Shown: positions 22,213 through 33,802 of the stretch, in pieces | Position numbering within the stretch: position 1 is the stretch's first letter | Layout: each line of letters begins with the position of its first letter | NCBI GenBank assembly: GCA_013339895.1 | Contig: JABACO010000002.1 | Coordinates: forward strand, 17,330,171 to 17,394,170 | Source: Ephydatia muelleri | Taxonomy: Eukaryota; Porifera; Demospongiae; Spongillida; Spongillidae | DNA length: 64,000 bases | Direction of reading: 5' to 3' | The notes under the pieces: model-generated | Databases searched by the model: none | The model's input: only the letters and a program-made list of their open reading frames with translations | What the model was told of the DNA's origin: nothing | Position numbers and translations under genes: made by a program

Positions 22213-24030
22213 GGATGTGGGAAAGTCTTACAGAGCAGCATCGCAAAAGGAGCCATAAATCTAATGTAATAACGGATGTTTGTGATGCTGATATCATGCA
22301 ACAGGATTCATTCTTTGATTGTCCGGAACATGCCGGTGTTATCCTGTGTACCGATGGTGTACCAGTTTTTAAATCTTCTGGTATGTTGTACTATTGTAAT
22401 TCTTACACTAAATGATGCAATGTTTTTATTCTTTAGGTTATGGTTTCTGGCCAGTTCAGCTTGTGCTAATCAATTTGCCTCCTAACATTAGGTTTAATAG
22501 AAAATACATTATTTTAACCAGTTTGTGGTATGGACCAACAAAACCAAACATGGAAGTACTACTTAAGCCTACATTAAGTAAACTAACTGAACTTTATGAA
22601 AAAGGAATAATAATTAAAACTACTGATGGTAGTAAAATTATGAAATGCAAATTATTAATTGGTGTATTTGATCTACCAGCCAGAGCAATGGCTACAAACA
22701 TGGTGCAATTTAATAGTTATTACGGGTGTTTGTTCTGTTTAGACCAAGGCATACACAAGTATAATAGACATTTATACTTGCCTACAGAGTTACACACTGA
22801 ACGAACTATGTCAATAATGCAAAAATTAGCACAAGAAGCAGTGACAAAAGGAATTGTTGTAAAAGAAGTGAAAGGAGAGTCGGTTTTGAGTGCATACATA
22901 GATATTGTTGTACGCATTTTAATAGATTACATGCATTGTGTACTTTTAGGTGTAGTGAAGCAGCTTTTAGAAATGTGGTTGGACTCAGCTAATCATTCTA
23001 AAAATTACTATATTGCTCCTTCACAAGCTAATGCAATTAATCAGTTCTTGAGTAACATAAAGCCTCCCGATAATTTTAGAATTAAACCTCGCTCACTTAA
23101 TGACAGAGCACATTGGAAAGCGTCAGAATATCGTGCTTGGCTTTTGTACTATTCTTTACCTTTATTGATTAAAACATTACCAGGTAACTATGTGCATCAT
23201 TATGCTTTGTTAGTATGCTCAATGCATGTGCTATTAAATGATGTTATAACTGTTGAGGGTCTGAGATTTAGCCAGAGAGCCCTTAATGCATTTTATAAAT
23301 TACTACCCACTCTTTATGGTGAAATATCTTGTTCAGCAAACATGCATGCATTGATTCATTTACCTAAATGTGTTGCTAGATTTGGACCTCTCTGGGCTTT
23401 CTCAATGTTTGGGCAAGAGAGTTTTCATAGTGAACTTAAGCGTAGAATTCATGGAACCCGTAATGTTTTGCCACAGATTACTAAATTTATGAAGTTAGAA
23501 TACTTGCATGACTACTTTACTCCCTTACCAAAATTAGAACCCATTGTGGGTAAGATACGAAAGACAGTTCTACTACCTAAGGAGATTCAAGCATTTAGTA
23601 ATGTAGGAATTCAGATAACTGAACCTATTGTAACATTTCGAGTATTTCAAAGAATACATGACCAATTGCATGCTTTTAACCCTGAATCTGTTAAGAATGG
23701 TCTATATGTGAAATTGAGCCTGGGAAGCAATTCATTTCAATAAAGTGTTTTTGTCAAACTTCAAATGATCTGTATGCTATAGGTTATTTCTTTACAAACA
23801 TAGATGATGTTTTCTATGACACCTCAACAACTGATGATGGTCTTACTGATCTGCATCTAGCAGATAGCATTACTCATAGATTTTTTTACTTAGTAGATAA
23901 GCTACAGCAAAAAAACAATGTTATTGTTGTCAATACCAAGTCTCTTTTAAAGAAATGCATACATGTACCAACGAGCAATGCAAATTTTGATGTAGTAATT
24001 CCTTTGGCAAATGTGTTGGAACACCACTAA
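22213..24030 (+). mobile_element. CACTA/EnSpm-like transposase gene (one late frameshift)
   Basis: Exon 1 (about 22213-22380) has an AG acceptor and encodes a segment ending TDGVPVFKSSG. A 56-bp GT...AG intron (22381-22436) follows. Exon 2 continues in frame with YGFWPVQLVLINLPP and then about 430 residues. Family landmarks are FDLPARAMATNMVQFNSYYG plus CLFC, DYMHCVLLGVVKQLLEMWLD, HWKASEYRAWLLYYSLPLL, MHALIHLPKCVARFGPLWAF and RIHGTRNVLPQI. These match the Transposase_21/DUF4218-type region of CACTA transposons. The frame stops at 23743, but coding continues in another frame (KCFCQTSNDLYAIGYFF to LANVLEHH, stop at 24028-24030), so a single-base shift near 23710 is likely. No CACTA termini were found. 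The upstream N-terminal part is not recognised. Confidence 0.82.
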
Positions 24031-24084
24031 TATTCCTCCACTCATCTTATCAAGCCTGAGAGTTTTGATTTTCTCCCCTGTATG

Positions 24085-24560
24085 TCATGGAATTTGTTAA
24101 TCCGAGTCTGAACACATTTGTTTTCTTCTCAAATTCTTTATTATTATGTGTTTATGATCTGAATATAACTTGAGCACAGTTTATTGCTTTATCAGTTTTC
24201 AAGTTTCTTCCTATATGATTTGTAAAATCCATGTCTGAACAAACTATTATTTCTTATTGAATTATTTCTTATTGTAATGTGAATATAACTTGAGCACAGT
24301 TCATTGTTTTGTCAGTTTTCATTTCCTCCAGTTGCTTCCCATATGTCATGATATTTGTAAAATCTATGTCTGAACAAATATTCTCGCAATTTTCATTATT
24401 ATTTTGAATATAACCTGAACACATGCTGTTTATAGTTTTATCAGTTTCATTTTTGCCAAGTCTTGTTCCATATGTCATTGTTTTTGTAAAATCCATGTTT
24501 AAACAAATTTTGATTTTTTTTTTCATCATTATTGTTACTTTTATAATCTGTGAACACAGT
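24085..24560. repeat. Degenerate tandem repeat, about 4 copies of 110-135 bp
   Basis: Each unit runs ATATGTCAT...TTTGTAAAATCCATGTCTGAAC...TGAATATAACTTGAGCACAG...TTTATCAGTTTTCA. Copies start near 24085, 24210, 24345 and 24470. It lies directly behind the CACTA-like transposase and may be subterminal repeats of that element, which are typical of CACTA transposons. Confidence 0.65.
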
Positions 24561-25145
24561 TTATTGTTTAATCTCAAAATCATCAAGTCTACATTGGTAC
24601 TGAGATGTTTACCTCTTCAGATCGTGGAATTCTTCCCTTTCATGGTATGTCATAAACATGTGCATTTAAACATATGATATACCTTACATGTATAAGTGTA
24701 TTGCATTTGGATGATACCCATCCCTCTACCTTCTTTCCATCCCTACTCCCTACCTACATGTATTCTCACCCCTCAACCTATCTATATTTAAATGTAGTAT
24801 ATTTACACATGATTGCAACATAAGAAACTTCAATATGCCATAATGCCAAAATACATACGCATGTGCCTGTACTTGCTCACACCATTATTTACACACCTCC
24901 AGCTGATTGAAAATATGACGTAGTAGTGAAGCTGCAGACTAACTATGAGGTAGGGTTTGGGGCTGAATGTATCCATGTGCAAGGTTATGGGCTGTCAACC
25001 TGTACGATGTCACATGTACACCTATATGATGTCACATGACACCTATATGATGTCACATGTGTACATGTGTATGTGTACATGTTGCAAAAGTGGTGGCAGG
25101 GGGAGAACATAGAAATTGCAGTAGTGGCATTGAGCACTAAATATC
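24561..25145. other. Gene-poor stretch
   Basis: No supported gene. It includes a short tandem repeat at 25006-25057 (TGATGTCACATG every 22-23 bp). Confidence 0.45.
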
Positions 25146-25497
25146 TCATCTTATCTTGTTCCACAGCTGATGTGTGATGAAGTCGAGCAAAAGAGCCAAA
25201 GGCTAAAGCAGTTTGAGCAGAAACTCGAGGAGACAAGGAAGTAGCATGGAGAGAGGCTATCAGGTTGTTTAGTTTGTCTGCCATATTGCCTCCTGTGTAT
25301 CCCTGAATAAGATGGCTTTGAACCTTTCTATCTGTGTTTGGGATGTGTCATACCCTGGTGTCTGGCAGTACCCTGGGGTGATGTCCCTGTCATTCTTGAG
25401 AAGTACATGTGTGACTATTTGATATGCAAGGGAGAGGGTCAATCTCTTTTTGCTGTTCTGTATGTGTAGGCTCATTCCATTCTACTTGTTTGAACAT

Positions 25498-25580
25498 GCT
25501 CCCTCCCTCCCTCCCTCCCTCCCTCCCTCCCTCCCTCCCCTCCCTCCCTCCCCTCCCTTCCTCACTCCCCCTCCATCCCT
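25498..25580. repeat. (CCCT)n microsatellite
   Basis: Runs of CCTCCCTC-type tetranucleotides immediately upstream of the second exon-like piece, acting as an extended pyrimidine tract before the acceptor. Confidence 0.9.
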
Positions 25581-25806
25581 TCTCAGCTAATAACGTGCAG
25601 GGTCTCTATGAGTTCTTAGAGAAGAGGGATGCAGAGATATTTGTCACTCGTGCTCTGAAGATCTATAAGACAGAACAGCATACTGAACTGTTCCTTTTCA
25701 CAGTGAAGAGGACCAGTCTTCTTCTCATGTCTGATCCCTCCATGCATATGCTCTCTGTGGAAGATCTCACCACCCACATGAAGTCAATGGACCCTCTGAG
25801 GTTGGT

Positions 25807-25925
25807 GTGCATGTATGTGTGTGTGTGTGCATATGTGTATGTGTGCATATGTGTATGTGTGCATATGTGTATGTGTGCATATGTGTATATGTGTGTGGCC
25901 ACATGTGTAATTTATGTGTGTGTTG
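25807..25925. repeat. TG-rich microsatellite
   Basis: Repeated GTGTGCATATGTGTAT units follow directly on the GT donor of the exon-like piece. Confidence 0.85.
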
Positions 25926-25975
25926 TGCAATGCCATCTATGATGCATTGAGACTCAAGTCATGATGGATTTGCAC

Positions 25976-26215
25976 ATGCATACATACATACATACATACA
26001 TACATACATACATACATACATACATACATACATGCACACATGCACACATACATACATACATACATACATACATACATACATACATACATACATACATACA
26101 TACATACATACATACATACATACATACATACATACATACATACATACATACATACATACATACATACATACATACATACATACATACATACATACATACA
26201 TACATACATACATAA
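25976..26215. repeat. (CATA)n microsatellite, about 240 bp
   Basis: Nearly pure CATA repeat with a small CATGCACACATGCACA interruption near 26030, ending in a short AATAAT run. Long frames reading HTYI or MYVC cycles on both strands come from the repeat. Confidence 0.97.
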
Positions 26216-26743
26216 TAATAATAATATTCCATCGCAACTGTACGCATACATGTCATACACGCATACAATACAGTCACGTTTGGGGAGAAGAAACAGTGGG
26301 GGACACAGAAATAGTTGTAACGTCCACGCAAGGCACCAACACAACACCATATACTACGCCGTTCGAAACTTGGGCTTTATTTGCTCAGTGGAGCCACGTG
26401 AGCGCGTCCGTTCATATTTTCAAACCAACAATCGTTCAATCTTCTATTTCAACTCCAAACAGCCTTCACACACACTAGGACACAAACTTTCTCGTTTTAT
26501 GAGACGTAGCAATGTTGCCGGTCAGTGGTTTGGTAGACGAGATGGAAAAAAAAAACGTGTAGCTCCAGATAGAGCGCACCACTCAGGAACTGTCTTCTCG
26601 AGAAGAGCCGAATAGATCTCAGATGGTAGCGGCATGACGGGGCCAGCGAACAAACCACTTTACACGTGGCAGCGTAGTAAAAGGAACGGGGGCAAGGGAG
26701 AAAATCCAATGCCATGAGCCGACCATCTACGCGCCACGCGGAT
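26216..26743. other. Unique 530-bp segment between two CATA arrays
   Basis: Non-repetitive and noticeably richer in GC than its surroundings. Frames across it are open on both strands for 100 codons or so, but no family is recognisable. It may be an insertion into one original CATA array. Confidence 0.4.
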
Positions 26744-26976
26744 GTACATACATACAATACATACATACAATACATACATACATACATACATACATACATA
26801 CATACATACATACATACATACATACATACATACATACATACATACATACATACATACATACATACATACATACATACATACATACATACATACATACATA
26901 CATACATACATACATACATACATACATACATACATACATACATACATACATACATACATACATACATACATACACG
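26744..26976. repeat. Second (CATA)n microsatellite, about 230 bp
   Basis: Pure CATA repeat passing into CACGCACG and then CA-rich sequence up to about 27090. Confidence 0.97.
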
Positions 26977-27355
26977 CACGCACGCACATACATACATACA
27001 TGTGCAGACACACATGCATGTACACACATACACTGTACACACACACATGCACACACAATCACAGACACACACATACACACATTCACACGCATACACACAT
27101 TTGTGCACATTGCTGTGATATGTATCTCTGTTTCTAATAGACTGTGCTGAAAACTGTGATCTCATATGGACCATGTCTGGACCCCATTCTGTTGATCCAA
27201 GTCCTTGACTACCATTTTGGGACAAGCTGCGGCTTCTGTATCATGGGTCACTCCATCTCTTGTCAAGGAGACTCACCTGGCCACACCCAATCCATACAAC
27301 TTTGTTGAGCGTATTGAAGTAACTGTGGAAGATTTGTATGCAACACTCTAGTTAA

Positions 27356-28379
27356 ATGATACTGTGTGTGTTTGTGGGTGTGTGTGTGTGTCTGTGTGTA
27401 TGTGTGTGTGTGTGTGTCTGTATGTGTGCGCGCATGTGCATGTGTGTAAAATTAGCACATCACACATATTACTTTTGCATTCTTCCATTTAAACAGGAAT
27501 CATAACAGGTCTCAGGAAATAGGATGCAAACATGGGTATAATTCAAGTCTACTTTAGATGTGACGAACTGTCAATTGAAGAACAATACAAAAGTAGAACA
27601 CAAGTTGATTGCTTCATCTTTTATGTGTGTTTGCTCATGTATGTGTGCATGAGGTCCTGTGTGTGTTGCATTTAATGACATGCACACAAAACACTTTTAA
27701 TTGTATATATGGTACACACATGTACATGTAGTTTTAAATGTGTCATTGTGTGTCCATCAATGTGTCCCTCAACACACACACACACACTGCCATTGAATGC
27801 ACACACACATACACCCCTACACTCAGGGAGTTGTCCTTCTCAAGTCAGTCATTTCAAGGTCATGTACTGATTCTCAGTAGCCCTACAGGAAAACCCTCCA
27901 GGAGGCATGTTTTAACCTTGCCTATCATCTGAAGTTAGTGCCTTTCATTGATGGCCTTCAAAGGAGAGATAGAGCCAACTGGTCTATACAGAATTGCCAT
28001 GGCAACATGATAAACTTTACAGCATGCACCCAACCTATTGCATACATGCTTTAGGATTACTGGACTATATGTGAAGACATGAAGCACACATTGTGGCAGC
28101 GGCTTAGTGAAAATCATCCTGCTCTGGGTGTATATGTGTGTATTTGTACATGTATGTGTGTAAGTGTATGTATAGCTGACATTGTTCCTGCATCAACATC
28201 AACACTCTACATATGGTACAACCAATCCAGTCTTAGAACAGTTTTACTGTCCGCTGCACTGAGGCTCCTATTGTGCCATTATGTTTGATTTTTATGTCAT
28301 GTAGTGTGAAATCTGATGATATAATCAAGTCAATACACTACAATATGCATGTATTGCAATGCTATGAAATGTAAAACAG
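27356..28379. other. Gene-poor stretch with TG/CA microsatellites
   Basis: GT-rich runs at 27362-27450 and CA-rich runs at about 27770-27825. No supported gene. Confidence 0.5.
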
Positions 28380-28449
28380 TGTAGTTGATAGGGAAGTAAA
28401 TGCATAGGTATATAATTTTTATGTGTCAGTAATGCACAATTAATGCTTA

Positions 28450-29610
28450 AGTACCAACAGTCTGAAGTGCATTTACCATGATTAATAATACATAACCTGC
28501 GAAAGATAGTTTTCGTACCCATTTTATACGATAATTCTATGGTTCTGAATCATGCTATTCGTGATACTTTTTTCTTTTATACCCAACTACATCCCTCCTT
28601 CCTTATTAATTTTTACTTGTAGTTTAATTCCACAACTTGTGAATATGGGTCTATTTGTCTCAACAAGGGCACATCTCTCACATGGTGAGGTTGGAGATAT
28701 ACGTTTGGAACTGTGCAAGATGGGAACTGGGGGTGCACTATTATGTCAGGTGGGTAGGGACACCAAAATATGATATGAACCATGAATGTAAACAAGCTAC
28801 TTGCTATTATGTAACAACAGTGCAAATGATAGTGAAGTAATGATTCACCAGCTATTATATTGGTTAAACGGATATCAATCATCGATCCTTTCCAAGAATT
28901 GATTGATACAAATACACAATAGTAACCCAGTTGTATCAACGGTCTGAAGCGCAAGTGAGCGTGACTCAGAATATATCATTTTTCAGCGGTTCGGTACCTG
29001 CAAAAGATAGTTTTTGTACCCTATTTATACGATAATTCTATCGTTCTGAATCGTGCTATTTCGTGCTATTTCGTGAAATCTTTAAAAAAAAAAGAATAAA
29101 GACTATTTATTCTTGTGTGTGTTTTTTTACCCGACTTGATGCTTCCCTATGTTTAACTTCCAGTTAAAATCCACAACTTGTGAATATGGGTCTATTTGAA
29201 CAAGGGCACATTTCCCAAATTATGAGGTTGGAGATATACGTTTGGAACTGTGCAAGATGGGAACTGGTGGTGCACTATTATGTCAGGTGGGTAGGGACAC
29301 CAAAATATGTATTTCAATGATATGAACCATGAATGTAAACAAGCTACTTGCTATTATGTAACAACACTGTAAATGATAGTGAAGTAATGATTCACCAGCT
29401 ACTATATTGGTTAAACGGGGATTAGTATATCCATCATCGATCTTTCCAAGAATTTGCAAATACATATTAGTATAACCCAGTAGTACCAATGGTCTGAAGT
29501 GCAGTTAGCGTGTCTGATATATTATCACTTAGGTTCGAACCTGTGAAATATAGTTTTTATACGATAATGCTATCGATCTTATTCGTGCTATTTCGTGATA
29601 GATATTTTAA
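28450..29610. repeat. Tandem duplication, period about 500-545 bp, 2+ copies
   Basis: The words CCTGCGAAAGATAGTTTT or CCTGCAAAAGATAGTTTT with TATACGATAATTCTAT (28496, 28998, about 29545) and CCACAACTTGTGAATATGGG with GGAACTGTGCAAGATGGGAA (about 28630 and 29170) recur in the same order. In the first copy the segment 28621-28750, between TACTTGTAG and CAG/GTGGGT, reads as an uninterrupted exon-like peptide (NMGLFVSTRAHLSHGEVGD, IRLELCKMGTGGALLCQ). The second copy is disrupted there. Whether this was an exon of the neighbouring lipid-transfer-like gene is unknown. Confidence 0.75.
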
Positions 29611-30116
29611 CTTGCTTTTATGTATACAGTAAATCTGTATTCCTGTGTGCTTTTGCCTCCCGATTTGATATTAATTGCTTTGTATGTTTTTTATGATTAA
29701 ATTTTTTGACCAAACTTAAGTTTTTCTCCCTTCCCGTTCATGAAAATCTTACTTTCTTGTATGATTGTATGATTTTTACGAACGGTGTATTTTCGTACTA
29801 AAGGTAACAAAATTACATAAATAACACGGTATCGTAATATTAAATTTATTCGTTCACGACCGTATGTATATGAAAATCTATGAGATGGATCGCTTATATG
29901 TATAAACATGATAGCGCGATATCATTAATAGTGCATGTAGCTAGCATATATTATCATTGTGAAGAAGTTTAGTCAAGTTTCATAGCGAGACAAATTTTGA
30001 AGAACGTGCACAATCACATACTATCATAAAACGAATAAATCATTGAGTAATCACATTTGCACGATGGAAATTTCATGATACGTTTGCAAACGATCGTGCA
30101 CGGATTTTTTGCTGGG
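29611..30116. other. AT-rich stretch upstream of POT-B, not shared with other POT copies
   Basis: This does not resemble the upstream region of the other POT genes, so the duplication breakpoint is at about 30116. Confidence 0.5.
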
Positions 30117-31479
30117 TACAGCATCTTCATCAGCTTCGCGCTACTGCTGGCATCTTCGGCAGCCAGTCTGATTTCTAATTTGAGCGAAGCAGGACAAGAT
30201 TGGCTGCCGTGGTTAGCAATAGGTGCATACATCGCACATTTTATTGTTTTGATGTCTTTCCAAGGAACCATCTTGCATTTTGGATTAGACCAACTTTCAG
30301 AGGCATCGTCGGACGAATTAAGCTGCTTCATACACTGGTTTGTATGGACCATAGCAATAGCAGGATTACCCTTAATCTACATTCCGACATCAAAGGATGC
30401 GTGTATTGTGTTATTGACCATTTCCATGGTGATCAGTGCTGGGATGCTCATACTATGCGTGGCACTGTGCAGAGGCGCACGTGACTGCAATATCCAGTTC
30501 ATACGTGAGCCCCCAAGCCGCAGCCCTTACACTAGTGTCTTCAAGGTACTGCAGTTTGCAAAGAACCACAAGACTCCATTACATAGAAGTGCCTTCACTT
30601 ACTGGGAAGATGGTCCCCCATCAAGACTGGATATGGGCAAGGACAAATATGGAGGACCATTCACCAATGAACAAGTGGAGGATGTGAAAACTTTCTTCAG
30701 ACTACTCTATTCTCTGGCATGTATAATGTTGATGTACTTTGTACTGCTCATATCATTCAGCCAAGCATTTGTGCTTCATTTTGGGAGGGAACAGCAAAAC
30801 AGCTACTCTCTACAACCCAAAGACCCCATCTATCAGATAGCAGCCTTTTGCAGTCTGACATCTGTCACAGCACTCCTCATCCCCCTTCACGAGCTTGTTC
30901 TTCATCCGCTACTTGGAAATCGATATCTTCCTAACATAATGACCAAAATGAAGATAGCTGGAATCTTGATTTCAGCAAGCCTAGCAATCAACCTTATCAT
31001 TGACGGCGTGGGTCACTACAGGCAAAACGTCCAATGTATGTTTGCAGCTTATGCCAGTGCCACACCCCTCCCTGACCAGTTACAAGCCATAGATATTTCA
31101 CCTTTCACTCTTATTGTGCCTGGTCTTATGGTGGATCTAGCTGTCCCTCTGCTGTATATATCGATTTTGGAGTTTACAGTTGCACAAGCACCATACCCGA
31201 TGAGGGGAATGATCATTGGGTTTGCCTATTTTTTTGTTGGACTCTGTGTACTGCTACGAGATTGGCTATGAACAGATATTCATGTTCCTGACTTCATTGT
31301 CACCGTGGCCAGGCCGATACAGCTGCTGCTCCTTGTACTACACCATTGGAGCCACCGTTTCCCTCCTCGTTACTGTACTCACATTCTGGACAACTCACAA
31401 ATACAAGTATCGGGAAAGGAGTGAAGTCATTAATGAATATCAGTTTATTGAAAATTATTACAGCGCCCACTCCAACTGA
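30117..31479 (+). pseudogene. POT-B: POT/PTR-like transporter, 5'-truncated and frameshifted
   Basis: Homology to the other POT genes starts abruptly at TACAGCATCTTCATCAGC, so the first 86 or so codons (TM1, TM2 and the GILADIRFGRYK motif) are missing. An upstream ATG at 30075 gives a chimeric start (MIRLQTIVHGFFAG) that is in frame with the remainder. Near 31250 a small deletion (CTGCTACGAGATTGGC against ATTAGGAGTTGGC in POT-A) shifts the frame to a stop at 31269-31271. The last 70 codons continue in another frame (FMFLTSLSPWPGRYSCC to NYYSAHSN). It is closest to POT-A, sharing the SPWPGRYSCC insertion. Confidence 0.88.
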
Positions 31480-31733
31480 ATTATACAAAGCCCTCGGTTT
31501 CTCTGTACACACCTTTTGATTTTCTTGACTGTTTGACCTGGATGCATGAACTCGAAACAGTGGGAAGGCTATAGATGAGCCATCGATGAGACAGAGAAAG
31601 AGAAAATTGGAGGCGATAAAAGGACAACACTATGAAGGCATTATCCTTCACGGAATCGTATGGTCTAACTGCCGATACGCTCACAATGCACACTGCGTCC
31701 GGTAAGTGTTCGCATTTCTCTTTCTGATTCAGA
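31480..31733. other. Short gap after POT-B
   Basis: The usual POT 3' flank is kept for only about 50 bp (to about 31535), then unrelated sequence begins. Confidence 0.5.
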
Positions 31734-32049
31734 TGCGCAAAGAGAAGAAAGGAGAGAACTAGAAGTTCTGTATTTATTGGACAAGTACGGTGTGAGTGAT
31801 GCATTTTACCAAGCGCTCTCAATGAAATGCGATAGCCTTCCAAGAGCAAGCAAAGTTAAAGCTGCTAGATGGGAGTTCAACAAAACAGTGGAACAATTTA
31901 GTATCCCAACGTTTGATGGGTCTTATAGGCACGTTGAAATGGCAATTCGAGAGGAGATAACTAGACTGGCTAGTGTTTTTACAAATATCGACAGTGTGTC
32001 TAGCAAAAAGAAAAGTAATGCTTGCATGGAAATGAATGGGCAACTATAA
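31734..32049 (+). CDS. Exon-like segment, unknown protein (LLDKYGVSDAFYQAL)
   Basis: After an acceptor-like TTCTGATTCAG the frame is open for about 104 codons to a TAA: RRELEVLYLLDKYGVSDAFY, QALSMKCDSLPRASKVKAAR, then FNKTVEQFSIPTFDG and a Lys-rich end. The pattern 'LDKYGVSD-FY---L----LPR---VK--R---N' resembles uncharacterised proteins that I associate with invertebrate genomes, often near transposons. I cannot name a function. Whether it belongs to a host gene or a mobile element is open. Confidence 0.4.
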
Positions 32050-32353
32050 ATTCAGTACCCAATAACTTTATGATGGATAGTCCAACTTTGGATGTGTAAG
32101 AATCATGTAATTTGATAGAGGCTTATGAAAAAAAAAAAAAGAAAACTTGAAAAACTACCCAGAAGGGATTTTGCTGGACACTGTCCCATATTGTATATCT
32201 TTGCATTCATTTGCAGCTTGGGGAATGTCCAACTTTGTTCCAGCCCTGGTGAGAAGATTCAGTGGTGATGGTGCTAAATTCTCAAGGACGAGCAACATGA
32301 TGATCTTGTCTTTTTGTATCTTAGTCCCTCAAGTCAGATATTTATCAGGAACT
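32050..32353. other. Gap with no supported gene
   Basis: Includes an A13 run near 32130. A frame starting near 32150 runs into the GT repeat and is not convincing. Confidence 0.4.
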
Positions 32354-32536
<183 letters not shown>

Positions 32537-33695
32537 CTTACATGTAGTACCTAGCTACATTACACAATATTGTTTATTTTATGACCACACAATGTGCAAG
32601 AAGATGCATGGTCATTGCTAACTGCTGTAAAAACATTAATTACAGAGACAATAGGCAATGAATAATTTGGCTGCCCACAGTCAAGTTCTAACATCACTCA
32701 CTTATATGGCATGCAGTCAGTACATGCCACATATGCGACCCAAACCAACAGTAACTACACACTTGCCAAGGAGGGATGCATGCGTAGATCTGTGTACAAC
32801 ATTGTAATGCTAAATATCTGCATCCTTTCCCCCTCAAAATAAGTAATTTGTTTCTGAACATGCAGGTAACCACACAAGAGCTGCCGTCAAAGGTTGTGAA
32901 GACTATGAGACCATATCAAAGGCATTTGTGATTGGAAGGTAAGCAGAAGGCCTGACTGATCAGTAATGTGGTTCATTAACATGGATGGCAGGACTTTCAA
33001 GAGCTTTGCAACACCTTATCTGCTGAAGTGCCAATTCATCCTGACACTATACACCAGAACGTTAAGGTGTAGGTAGTACTGAGAACTGTTACTGATTATA
33101 TTTTCTATTAGGCAAAGCAATGGATTGATGTCAATACCTGCAGGAGGTTACGAAAAGAGTCATGTTACACCATACATGCACTGTACGGTATAGAGTGCAT
33201 TAGGCGGTCGAACGTTTTCAGGCCAAGGTTGACGTTGAGTCAGGACGCATGCACATACGATATCCGGCCGTAACAATAACATAGTTAAATAACAGTTCAT
33301 GTGACCTCTGGAAGGATAAATGGCAGGGGCACGAGTTACAATCTAACGCGTATGACCGACGCGCATGCGTATGGTTAGATCACTAAAATCTTAGTTTGGC
33401 AGGATTTATGTAAAAGCAATGACCTCACCTAACTTCCCTACCATACAGACGTACAATTAATTTATTAAAAGGCGAAAACAATATATTTTAAAATTAATTA
33501 GCTGTTTTAATAACGTGATAAATCTCTAAAGTGTCTGGTGAGTTTAACGGTGAAATCAGAATTTTTTAATCACAATTCTAAGTCGAGTTATACACTGATG
33601 TCCACAATTTCTGGACATGCGACAATGGGAGAGCCAGAATTAAAATACACACTGAGGAAGAAGTCAGTACTGCGAGGAAGCAAGAGTTATCTGCA
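32537..33695. other. Gene-poor stretch
   Basis: No recognisable gene. AT-rich from 33400. Confidence 0.45.
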
Positions 33696-33699
33696 TGTA

Positions 33700-33802
33700 G
33701 ATGATGATCCATAGACTGAACTAGATGATGGTCCATATAGACTGAACTAGATGATGGTCCATAGACTGAACTATAGATGATGGTCCACAGACTGAACTAT
33801 AT
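33700..33802. repeat. Short copy of the 24-bp minisatellite (about 4 units)
   Basis: Units with the same GATGGTCCATAGACTGAAC core as the 2.6-5.8 kb array, next to the start of the duplicated block containing POT-C. Confidence 0.9.

Larger units (their letters stand above)
25150..27355 (+). pseudogene. Decayed exons resembling a bridge-like lipid-transfer (BLTP/hobbit) gene
   Basis: Three exon-like pieces. First, 25165-25245 reads LMCDEVEQKSQRLKQFEQKL then EETRK and a stop, coiled-coil like. Second, 25588-25800, bounded by CTTCTCAG and a GT donor, reads QGLYEFLEKRDAEIFVTRAL, KIYKTEQHTELFLFTVKRTS, LLLMSDPSMHMLS and SMDPLR. Third, from 27140 after TTCTAATAG, reads GPHSVDPSP, a TGA, then LPFWDKLRLLYHGSLHLLSRRLTW, with PNPYNFVERIEVTVEDLYATL in a shifted frame. 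The WDKLRLLYHG plus PYN pattern resembles the long lipid-transfer proteins of the KIAA0100/hobbit/Tweek group. That assignment is from memory of the family and moderate at best. Stops and frame changes suggest a dead copy. The 'introns' hold large CATA microsatellites. Confidence 0.45.

Noticed and set aside
25937..27225. Cys/Val/Tyr/Met or His/Thr/Ile-rich proteins
   Set aside because: CATA microsatellite translated on both strands.
29525..29560. tRNA gene (B-box-like GGTTCGAACC)
   Set aside because: No A box, acceptor stem or cloverleaf could be formed around it.
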